The notes beneath the pieces are model-generated. The model made no database searches, had not been told where the DNA came from, and worked only from the letters and a program-made list of their open reading frames with translations. 10,968 nt of DNA, taken from UBA8515 sp036170795. GTDB lineage: Bacteria > Patescibacteriota > Minisyncoccia > Phycocordibacterales > UBA9973. The position numbers and the translations under genes were made by a program. The DNA lies in NCBI GenBank assembly GCA_036170795.1, contig JAVHPX010000038.1:1-10968 (forward strand), written 5' to 3'. Positions within the stretch are counted from its first letter, which is position 1. Each line of letters starts with the position of its first letter. This document shows, piece after piece, positions 1 through 4,896 of this stretch.

Positions 1-80
1 GAGAAAGAAAAGATAGCTATGATGAAAACAAAACCGAAAGTGATGTATTTAAGACCAAATGAAGATTTAAATAGATTCAT
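1..80 (-). CDS. Exported protein, N-terminal fragment (truncated by window edge)
   Basis: Reading the minus strand from the ATG at 80-78 gives an open frame of 26 codons that runs off the left edge. It begins MNLFKSSFGLKY and continues into a hydrophobic run (TFGFVFIIAIFSF), which looks like a signal peptide or signal anchor. The first five residues (MNLFK) and about 83 bp upstream of the start match the corresponding part of the exported protein at 1303-2637, so the two are probably paralogous or at least share a duplicated start region. After codon 5 the sequences diverge. No Shine-Dalgarno is visible. The function cannot be named from so short a piece; a cell-surface protein is inferred from the shared export signal and its neighbours. 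Confidence 0.6.
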   Translation of the reverse strand, partial: MNLFKSSFGLKYITFGFVFIIAIFSF

Positions 81-163
81 ATTTTTTATAGAATTAAATT
101 ATTTAATTATTATAAATTAAGTATAGCATTATAATAAATATAGAATAGCAAGTTATCCACAGA
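61..163 (-). promoter_or_regulatory. Duplicated promoter/leader, copy A (with DnaA-box sequence)
   Basis: This stretch is nearly identical to 2618-2718, with about half a dozen substitutions and a 2-nt length difference. On the minus strand it reads, in transcription order, a TGTGGATAA box (161-153), a TATAAT -10 hexamer (133-128), an AT-rich dyad (AATTAAAT/ATTTAATT, 92-108), then the ATG at 80. The TGTGGATAA box lies about where a -35 element would be and is a perfect DnaA box on the plus strand (TTATCCACA). No good canonical -35 is seen. The expected transcript would have a leader of about 40 nt. Confidence 0.6.
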
Positions 164-174
164 CTGTATTGATA

Positions 175-208
175 ATAAAAAATACCCACTTTAAAAAAAG
201 CGGGTATT
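175..208 (-). terminator. Rho-independent terminator of the lipoprotein gene
   Basis: The minus strand shows a stem AATACCC / GGGTATT (208-202 with 187-181) that continues as CTTT/AAAG past one A-C mismatch, with a 4-nt loop. It is followed by a run of T (182-177 on the plus strand is all A). It sits 29 nt after the stop codon of the gene at 237-983 and separates that gene from the promoter of the next minus-strand gene. Confidence 0.8.
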
Positions 209-236
209 AAAGATATTGGACCAAACAGGACTAAAA

Positions 237-983
237 CTAATTCTTGACATATTCCCTTTCGTAATAATAGTTATTATCGTAACGATATTCTTTATAACCA
301 TTAACACCAAGAGTAACAAACCATACATTATCAGGACTAGGGGAAGACGGACCATAATCAATAGCTTTCTCTGTACTATCCGACCAAGCCCAGCCATAGA
401 ATATCTGTGTTGTATAGGGAGGATAATCATGACAATTACCAAATGTAATTTGAGCATTACCATTGGCAAACAATTGAACTTTATCGCAATAAATATAACC
501 ATCAATCCATACAACATTCGGTGATTTCTCAGTTCCTTTTAAACAACCCCTATTGACAGTCATGTGATGCTTACCGTAGTTATTTATGATAGTACTTCTT
601 GGCGAGAAAGATTTGACGTGGATACCGACAGTCTTACTGGTACTACCATTGGCATTGGTATTGGTGCCGACTATTGTTATCAGGGTATCGTTCTTGACCC
701 TTTCAATCTTGATAGTATTACCATTACTGGTGACAGTCTTGCCATTCATAGTTACTACTTGCGCATCGGTAACGATGTAAACGTTGGCAGAGCTATCGTA
801 GAGGGCCGTATCGGCAGTCATAGATAGCGATGGCATCGCTGGAAGTACCGGAGGTGGAGGAGGAGGATCCGGGGGCTTGACCGGGTCTTTACCACAATTG
901 CTGAAGGTTATGCCAGAAACCACTAAAGCCAACAGCATTACTACGAAATTTATAGCCTTTCGTGGGCTGTTGATCTTTTTCAT
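237..983 (-). CDS. Putative lipoprotein with proline-rich linker and Ig-like domain
   Basis: The 248-residue protein starts MKKINSPRKA, followed by a hydrophobic stretch (residues 11-27) and Cys30 in the context TFSNC, a usable but atypical lipobox (Asn at -1). Directly after comes GKDPVKPPDPPPPPPVLP, a charged and proline-rich tether as seen on surface lipoproteins; the KD after CG recalls the surface-export signal of Bacteroidota lipoproteins. Residues about 50-125 have the rhythm of a bacterial Ig-like domain (VVTMNGKTVTSNGN, then alternating strands ending GSTSKTVGIHV). Residues 126-248 are rich in Tyr, Asn and Gly with three Cys, and I recognise no family. GC content is visibly higher than in all neighbours, so the gene may have been acquired. 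No Shine-Dalgarno is seen. A surface lipoprotein is fairly safe; substrate and role are unknown. Confidence 0.7.
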   Translation of the reverse strand: MKKINSPRKAINFVVMLLALVVSGITFSNCGKDPVKPPDPPPPPPVLPAMPSLSMTADTALYDSSANVYIVTDAQVVTMNGKTVTSNGNTIKIERVKNDTLITIVGTNTNANGSTSKTVGIHVKSFSPRSTIINNYGKHHMTVNRGCLKGTEKSPNVVWIDGYIYCDKVQLFANGNAQITFGNCHDYPPYTTQIFYGWAWSDSTEKAIDYGPSSPSPDNVWFVTLGVNGYKEYRYDNNYYYEREYVKN

Positions 984-1005
984 AAAAAAACTGTTTTAGG
1001 TTTTG

Positions 1006-1063
1006 AAATATTGTTTGAAAAATAATTCCCAAACTATCGAGTATTATTTTTCAAACAATATTT
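1006..1063. repeat. 21-bp perfect inverted repeat, 16-nt loop
   Basis: Left arm 1006-1026 (AAATATTGTTTGAAAAATAA and one more T) is the exact reverse complement of the right arm 1043-1063; the loop is TCCCAAACTATCGAGT. It lies 23 bp upstream of the lipoprotein start, so it is either in that gene's leader or over its promoter. A terminator is possible but no clean T-run follows on either side. It could also be a small non-autonomous element or an operator. Confidence 0.75.
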
Positions 1064-1093
1064 TGCCTATTTTTTCAAAGAAAAGAAAAAAAT

Positions 1094-1137
1094 AATAGTT
1101 TCTCATAAAGGATAATCCTTTAGTAAATAGAACTATT
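1094..1137. repeat. Nested dyad symmetry
   Basis: The outer arms AATAGTT (1094-1100) and AACTATT (1131-1137) enclose a central odd palindrome TAAAGGAT-A-ATCCTTTA (1106-1122). Such nested symmetry suits either a protein-binding site or a small folded RNA; the sequence alone does not decide. Confidence 0.5.
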
Positions 1138-1141
1138 GACA

Positions 1142-1180
1142 CTTGACTAAAGTATGTGGTATTCGGATATATTAGTCAAG
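1142..1180. repeat. 9-bp inverted repeat
   Basis: CTTGACTAA (1142-1150) and TTAGTCAAG (1172-1180) are exact reverse complements separated by 21 nt. The centre-to-centre distance of about three helical turns would suit two half-sites of a dimeric protein. No gene start lies directly downstream on either strand. Confidence 0.45.
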
Positions 1181-1200
1181 CCATTTATCCCCACTATTGT

Positions 1201-1225
1201 TTCCGCTAAGCCTTGCTTAGCGGAA
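1201..1225 (+). repeat. Solitary REP hairpin (copy 1)
   Basis: TTCCGCTAAGC-CTT-GCTTAGCGGAA is an 11-bp perfect stem with a CTT loop. It is identical to copy 2 at 2773-2799 over 30 bp (starting at the preceding ATTG) and an inverted match to copy 3 at 3481-3507. It lies between the lipoprotein promoter region and the terminator of the surface protein, away from the transposase, as expected of a REP sequence mobilised in trans. Confidence 0.85.
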
Positions 1226-1237
1226 TTCTAACAAAAA

Positions 1238-1279
1238 ACTAAAAAGCTCAAACTAGAATTCTAGTTTGAGCTTTTTAGT
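1238..1279. terminator. Bidirectional terminator, 42-bp perfect palindrome
   Basis: Two 21-nt halves (ACTAAAAAGCTCAAACTAGA plus A, and its exact reverse complement) abut without a spacer. In RNA they fold to a long stem whose distal part has T-runs on both strands. On the minus strand the stem is followed by TTTTTT, 24-65 nt after the stop codon of the gene at 1303-2637, so it serves that gene. The T-run on the plus strand would let it stop transcription from the left as well. Confidence 0.85.
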
Positions 1280-1302
1280 AAATCTATTTTAAGCTAAGAT
1301 TA

Positions 1303-2637
1303 TTAGACATTAACATCAGGATTCCTATTCTTTTTCATATACATACCGATACCTACTATTATAAGCAAGGCTAATATTATAAGAATTATCGTACGAGAAT
1401 TAGATGATGGAGCATCGTTGGTAGTACTATTTACAGGATTACTCTTGAAAGAAAAATCTTTCTGGTCAAGAATATTGCCATTCTCATCAGTAATATTTGC
1501 AGATACGATTGGATTCAAACAATTAGAAACTGTCGTGAATGGTATTGTAGTCTGTGGGTTCTTTGGATCTCTTATAAGTGGCTGACTAATAGATGATATA
1601 CATTCTTTACCATTATCACTTTTGATATTTGTATTCAATGAAACTTTAGGCAAATTAGCTCCGCTTCCACTTATACCACTTCTTGCAAAGTTACCAGCTG
1701 AAGCAGACCATAGGACAGTCATCTTGCCACTCTCACCTCCTTTATAATAATCTTTATCTAAAGAAATCTTTTGTAGATTACCATTTATTCCACGGATAAT
1801 ATAAGGAATAGATATAGCATTAGAAGAATTAACACCATTTACAAGAGAAACTTTGACAGTGTAGAATTGTGGTTTATCACTCTTAGGTAATGCTATAGTT
1901 ACAGTCTTTTTCTCACCCTTTTTTAAAGATATAGCAGAAGCATCTCCACCTGTCTGTGGAGCTATCTTTCCATATGCGCTAAAATATCTAGTCTCAAATG
2001 ATGGAGTAACTGACATTGCCGAATTTGATTCATTTAAAATATTACAAGTAAGCTTAAGTGATTCACTAGTACTTATATCTACGCTCTGAGAAATACTGTA
2101 ATGTGTACCACTTTTCTCACCTTCTACTTGTAAATAACAAGAATCATTGAGAATAGATACACCTTTTGTCGAAGCTACAAGTTTAACTTTTCCAAGAGAA
2201 ATTACTCCGAAAGGAAAGTTGTTTTCATTCTTAGCAGATAGAACTAATACATAATTACCTGATAAATTACTTGGTGCGGTATAAGTTATATCTCTTTTGA
2301 TTGTTGAGTTTTCATATAGAGTTACTGATTCATCATAAACTTTTTCATCTGAAATATATTTCGCACCATCTTTTATAAGTTGCACACCATACTTCACACC
2401 AGTCTGCAAACCTTCTTTATTGCTAATATTAAATGTGATATTAAAATCATTCTTAACTTGAGAGACAATCTTGGCACTATCTATATTTACATTTGCAACG
2501 ACAGAAGCTTTGTTTACCTCAATATCTGTAACTACTGATTTTGTAGAGGGTGCAGTTACTACCGCAAAAGAATGCCCTGGTATTACAAATGATAAAAACA
2601 CAAACAAACCCAATAGCGAAAATTTAAATAGATTCAT
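1303..2637 (-). CDS. Exported, C-terminally membrane-anchored surface protein
   Basis: The protein has 444 residues. Residues 1-25 form a signal peptide (MNLFKFSLLGLFVFLSFVIP, then GHSFA with cleavage likely after Ala25). The body, about residues 26-410, is Ser/Thr/Asn/Val-rich with the beta-strand pattern of Ig-like or other beta-sandwich domains (for example a stretch ending NLSGNYVLVLSAKNENNFPF) and only four Cys. Residues about 415-434 (IILIILALLIIVGIGMYM) are one membrane helix, followed by the short basic tail KKNRNPDVNV, so the body faces outside. I recognise no family and no catalytic motif. The promoter is shared by duplication with the fragment at 1-80, and a strong terminator follows. 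A cell-envelope role such as adhesion or surface coating is inference. Confidence 0.8.
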   Translation of the reverse strand: MNLFKFSLLGLFVFLSFVIPGHSFAVVTAPSTKSVVTDIEVNKASVVANVNIDSAKIVSQVKNDFNITFNISNKEGLQTGVKYGVQLIKDGAKYISDEKVYDESVTLYENSTIKRDITYTAPSNLSGNYVLVLSAKNENNFPFGVISLGKVKLVASTKGVSILNDSCYLQVEGEKSGTHYSISQSVDISTSESLKLTCNILNESNSAMSVTPSFETRYFSAYGKIAPQTGGDASAISLKKGEKKTVTIALPKSDKPQFYTVKVSLVNGVNSSNAISIPYIIRGINGNLQKISLDKDYYKGGESGKMTVLWSASAGNFARSGISGSGANLPKVSLNTNIKSDNGKECISSISQPLIRDPKNPQTTIPFTTVSNCLNPIVSANITDENGNILDQKDFSFKSNPVNSTTNDAPSSNSRTIILIILALLIIVGIGMYMKKNRNPDVNV

Positions 2638-2718
2638 ATATTATAGAATTAAATTATTTAATTATTATAAATTAAGTATAACATTATAGTAAAGATAAAA
2701 TAGCAAGTTATCCACAGA
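2618..2718 (-). promoter_or_regulatory. Duplicated promoter/leader, copy B (with DnaA-box sequence)
   Basis: This is the counterpart of 61-163. On the minus strand it has a TGTGGATAA box (2716-2708), a TATAAT -10 hexamer (2688-2683), the AT dyad AATTAAAT/ATTTAATT (2647-2663) and the ATG at 2637. The start of transcription would be near 2676. The DnaA-box sequence covers the position of the -35 element. The similarity extends into the first five codons and stops. Confidence 0.6.
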
Positions 2719-2772
2719 ATTACAGAGTCCATACCAGATATAGACAAAGTAGTGAACACGCACAAAAGATTG

Positions 2773-2799
2773 TTTCCGCTAAGCCTTGCTTAGCGGAAA
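2773..2799 (+). repeat. REP hairpin, copy 2 (left end of RAYT module)
   Basis: TTTCCGCTAAGC-CTT-GCTTAGCGGAAA is a 12-bp perfect stem with a CTT loop. It lies 22 bp upstream of the transposase ATG in the same orientation as copy 1 and opposite to copy 3. The TTGCTT at 2786-2791, made of the loop and right arm, is placed exactly where the -35 box of the transposase promoter should be. Confidence 0.9.
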
Positions 2800-2821
2800 G
2801 TAAAAGTTTATACTGTTTAAT
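2786..2821 (+). promoter_or_regulatory. Transposase promoter with -35 inside the REP hairpin
   Basis: TTGCTT (2786-2791), a 17-nt spacer and TATACT (2809-2814) make a plausible sigma-70 promoter. Only 7 nt separate the -10 box from the ATG at 2822, so the transcript would start at or within a base or two of the start codon (leaderless). The same -35 hexamer TTGCTT occurs in the Fic promoter. Confidence 0.55.
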
Positions 2822-3490
2822 ATGTCGATAAGAAAAACTAAATTAGTTTCTGGTGAATATTATCATGTTTACAATCGCGGTAATAGTAAGCAACAAATTT
2901 TCCTTGATATAGAGGATTATTTTCGATTTATATCATTACTATATGCATGCAATCAAAAAGAAAATCTTAAGGTTGATAGTTTAAAAAAAGGTCAAACTCT
3001 TTATGATATTGAACGAGGAAAATCCTTGGTCGCAATCGGGGCATATTGTTTAATGCCTAATCATTTCCATCTATTACTTACACAATCACAAGAAAATGGT
3101 ATCAGTTATTTTATGCAGAAATTTAGCACAGCATATTCAAAATATTTTAATAAAAAATACAAAAGAACCGGTGGATTATTTGAAGGTAAATTTAAATCAG
3201 AGCATCTATATTCAGATCGGTATCTTAAATATATATTTTCATATATTCATCTAAATCCTATAAAGCTTATACAAAAAGATTGGAAAGAAAAAGGAATAAA
3301 AAATATAGATAATGCTTTAGAATATCTTAGCCATTACTCATATTCTAGTTATGTTGATTACATTGGTCAATCACGAATTCAAAACATTATTTTAGACCTG
3401 AAATCGTTCCCTCGTTATTTTCCAAACAAAAAATCTTTCACAAAAGAAATTTTTGAATGGCTATCATTTAGTGAAATACATCTCCGCTAA
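2822..3490 (+). CDS. REP-associated tyrosine transposase (RAYT, Y1/HUH family)
   Basis: A complete 222-residue member of the Y1 transposase family (IS200-like; RAYT branch). The N-terminal YYHVYNRGNSKQQIF (residues 13-27) is the family's opening strand. The metal-binding HUH motif is H81-F82-H83 in MPNHFHLLL. The catalytic tyrosine is probably Y105 in FSTAYSKYFN. The downstream TGGLFEGKFKS (116-126) and YIHLNPIK (141-148) are further family signatures. Such enzymes nick single-stranded DNA at hairpins through a 5'-phosphotyrosine bond. It is framed by inverted hairpins (2773-2799 and 3481-3507), which fits the known pairing of RAYTs with their REP sequences. Its stop codon (3488-3490) is inside the right hairpin. 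No frameshift or lost motif is seen, so it is likely active. The module sits between a surface-protein promoter and nusA. Confidence 0.93.
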   Translation: MSIRKTKLVSGEYYHVYNRGNSKQQIFLDIEDYFRFISLLYACNQKENLKVDSLKKGQTLYDIERGKSLVAIGAYCLMPNHFHLLLTQSQENGISYFMQKFSTAYSKYFNKKYKRTGGLFEGKFKSEHLYSDRYLKYIFSYIHLNPIKLIQKDWKEKGIKNIDNALEYLSHYSYSSYVDYIGQSRIQNIILDLKSFPRYFPNKKSFTKEIFEWLSFSEIHLR

Positions 3491-3507
3491 GCAAGGCTTA
3501 GCGGAGA
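3481..3507 (-). repeat. REP hairpin, copy 3 (inverted, right end of RAYT module)
   Basis: TCTCCGCTAAGC-AAG-GCTTAGCGGAGA has a 12-bp perfect stem; its loop AAG is the complement of CTT, so this copy is inverted relative to copies 1 and 2. Compared with copy 2 the second base pair of the stem changed from T-A to C-G on both arms, a compensatory change that keeps the fold. The TAA in the left arm is the transposase stop codon. Confidence 0.9.
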
Positions 3508-3536
3508 TTGACCTCAAGACGATGTTATAGTAAGAT
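3508..3536 (+). promoter_or_regulatory. Candidate promoter upstream of nusA
   Basis: TTGACC (3508-3513), 17 nt and TAAGAT (3531-3536) form a promoter of correct geometry; the -35 box directly abuts the REP hairpin. Transcription would start near 3543, immediately before a terminator hairpin (3546-3573). A second -10-like TATAAT at 3614-3619, 21 nt before the nusA ATG, has no good -35 and could be an alternative. Confidence 0.4.
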
Positions 3537-3545
3537 ATATATGTT

Positions 3546-3573
3546 AAGCCTGTTATCGAACCGGGCTTTTTTT
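3546..3573 (+). terminator. Rho-independent terminator / possible attenuator before nusA
   Basis: AAGCCTG (3546-3552) pairs with CCGGGCTT (3561-3568; one bulge and one G-T pair) across a 9-nt loop, followed by a T-run to 3573. It can end read-through from the transposase. Because a candidate promoter ends just upstream, it may instead act as a leader terminator of nusA. Confidence 0.7.
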
Positions 3574-3590
3574 ATAAAAATTTAATAAAA

Positions 3591-3640
3591 AACGAATTTC
3601 TAATTTCTTAATTTATAATTATTAATTCGTAATCAATTTA
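3591..3640 (+). repeat. AT-rich nusA leader sharing motifs with the ppa leader
   Basis: It contains ACGAATT (3592-3598) opposite AATTCGT (3624-3630) and the 12-mer TAATTATTAATT (3616-3627). Both motifs recur between nusA and ppa at 4857-4881. There is no Shine-Dalgarno before the nusA ATG at 3641. Confidence 0.5.
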
Positions 3641-4813
3641 ATGTTAGACCTTAAAACAATGAAATCTGCGCTCGAACAGCTTGAAACAGAACGCAAAATC
3701 CCTCGTGAAAAAATAATAGATGCAATAGAACAAGCACTTGCTGCTGCTTACAAAAAAGATTATGGCAAAAAGGGTCAAATAATTCGAGCAACAATAGATA
3801 TAGAGACTGGTGAGATGCAATTCTATCAAGTAAAGATTGTTGTTGATGATAGTCTTGTACGTATGACAACTGATGATGAAGATGATGATATTGAAATTGC
3901 AGAAGATGATGACCGTATTCGTTTCAATGAAGAGCATCATATCTTAATAGGAGATGCTAAAAAAATGAAAAGTGATGCCAAGCTTGAAGAAGAGATTATA
4001 TTCCCTCTTGAATCACAAGATGATTATGGTCGTATTGCGGCACAAACTGCAAAACAAGTTATCATTCAGAAAATCCGCGAAGCAGAGCGTGGCGCTATTA
4101 TAGACGAATACGGAAGCAAAGAAGGTGAGATAGTAAATGGCTTCGTACAGAAAGTCGAGCGTGGTATTGTATATATCGATTTTAATCGTGCAACTGGTAT
4201 TATATTGCCTGAAGAACAAATTCCTGGAGAATTCTATCGTCGTGGTGAACGTATTCGAGCATATCTGTACTCTGTAGAAGAAACTCCTCGAGGAGTAAAT
4301 CTTAAACTCTCTCGCACTCATCCTCAGCTTATAGAAGGGTTATTTGCTATGGAAGCTCCAGAAATAGCATCAGGAACTGTTGAAATAAAATCAATCGCTC
4401 GTGAAGCAGGTGCACGATCAAAAATTGCAGTCTATTCAAATGATGATCATGTCGATCCAGTTGGATCGTGCGTCGGACAGAAAGGAATACGAGTTACGAC
4501 AGTCATGAGTGAACTAGGTGGAGAGAAAATAGATATAATACCATGGAATGCAGACCCTACATTGTATATATCTAGTGCTCTTTCTCCTGCTCGTGTCCTT
4601 GATATTGAAGTTATAGAAGCGGAACATAAAGCTCTTGTCGAAGTAGCAAGTGACCAGCTTTCACTTGCAATAGGAAAAGGTGGACAGAATGTAAGACTTG
4701 CTGCCAAGCTCACTGGATGGAGAATTGATATTAAAGGAATCGAAGGTGAACTAGTATCTAGTGATAGTGATATAATAGATGAAGGTCTCGTTGACGACGG
4801 GACAAACAAATAA
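3641..4813 (+). CDS. nusA: Transcription termination/antitermination factor NusA
   Basis: The 390-residue protein binds RNA polymerase and nascent RNA and modulates pausing, intrinsic termination and antitermination. In order it has the polymerase-binding N-terminal domain (about 1-155; typical REKIIDAIEQALAAAYKKDYG at 22-42, broken by a very acidic loop DDEDDDIEIAEDDD at 78-91), the S1 domain (about 160-228; GEIVNGFVQKVERGIVYID), KH1 (about 230-300, GQKG loop 279-282 after PVGSCVG) and KH2 (about 305-366, GKGG loop 345-348 in LAIGKGGQNVRLA). It ends about 25 residues later with an acidic tail; the C-terminal repeats of E. coli NusA are absent, as in many bacteria. The usual neighbours rimP and infB are missing. 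No Shine-Dalgarno is visible. A promoter-terminator arrangement upstream may allow autoregulation. Confidence 0.96.
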   Translation: MLDLKTMKSALEQLETERKIPREKIIDAIEQALAAAYKKDYGKKGQIIRATIDIETGEMQFYQVKIVVDDSLVRMTTDDEDDDIEIAEDDDRIRFNEEHHILIGDAKKMKSDAKLEEEIIFPLESQDDYGRIAAQTAKQVIIQKIREAERGAIIDEYGSKEGEIVNGFVQKVERGIVYIDFNRATGIILPEEQIPGEFYRRGERIRAYLYSVEETPRGVNLKLSRTHPQLIEGLFAMEAPEIASGTVEIKSIAREAGARSKIAVYSNDDHVDPVGSCVGQKGIRVTTVMSELGGEKIDIIPWNADPTLYISSALSPARVLDIEVIEAEHKALVEVASDQLSLAIGKGGQNVRLAAKLTGWRIDIKGIEGELVSSDSDIIDEGLVDDGTNK

Positions 4814-4890
4814 TTACGAATTACTAATTACAAATGAGTAATTAGAATACCGAACCAATTCGTAATTAGTAATTATTAATTAGTAATTAA
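4811..4890 (+). repeat. AT-rich inverted-repeat cluster between nusA and ppa
   Basis: TAATTACGAATT (4811-4822, including the nusA stop) is the exact reverse complement of AATTCGTAATTA (4857-4868). AATTACTAATTAC (4819-4831) likewise pairs with GTAATTAGTAATT (4862-4874). The two pairings overlap, so alternative folds compete. A further AATTAGTAATTAA lies at 4879-4890. No T-run suitable for termination follows, so nusA and ppa may still be co-transcribed. Confidence 0.6.
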
Positions 4891-4896
4891 TTTTCT

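Larger units (their letters stand above)
984..1302. other. Gene-free region dense in inverted repeats
   Basis: These 319 bases hold no convincing ORF. In order they contain a 21-bp perfect inverted repeat (1006-1063), a nested pair of dyads (1094-1137), a 9-bp inverted repeat (1142-1180), a near DnaA-box TTATCCCCA (1185-1193), a REP hairpin (1201-1225) and a 42-bp perfect palindrome acting as terminator (1238-1279). A TTGACA hexamer at 1136-1141 has no good -10 at normal spacing. Confidence 0.7.

Noticed and set aside
216..827. Plus-strand open frames of 64-102 codons opposite the lipoprotein gene
   Set aside because: They lie antisense to a gene with a clear signal peptide and terminator, start at arbitrary ATGs and show no recognisable protein features.
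153..2716. Origin of replication, suggested by two perfect DnaA boxes and AT-rich DNA
   Set aside because: The boxes are 2.5 kb apart, belong to one duplicated cassette, and no dnaA, dnaN or box cluster is nearby; a promoter element is more likely.
1201..3507. CRISPR array, suggested by three copies of a palindromic repeat
   Set aside because: The copies are separated by 1.5 and 0.7 kb, differ in orientation and pair with a Y1 transposase, and no cas gene is present.
3546..3573. Minus-strand sequence CCCGGTTCGATAAC resembling a tRNA T-arm
   Set aside because: The flanking bases do not form a proper 5-bp T-stem or acceptor stem and no anticodon arm follows; a terminator hairpin explains the sequence better.
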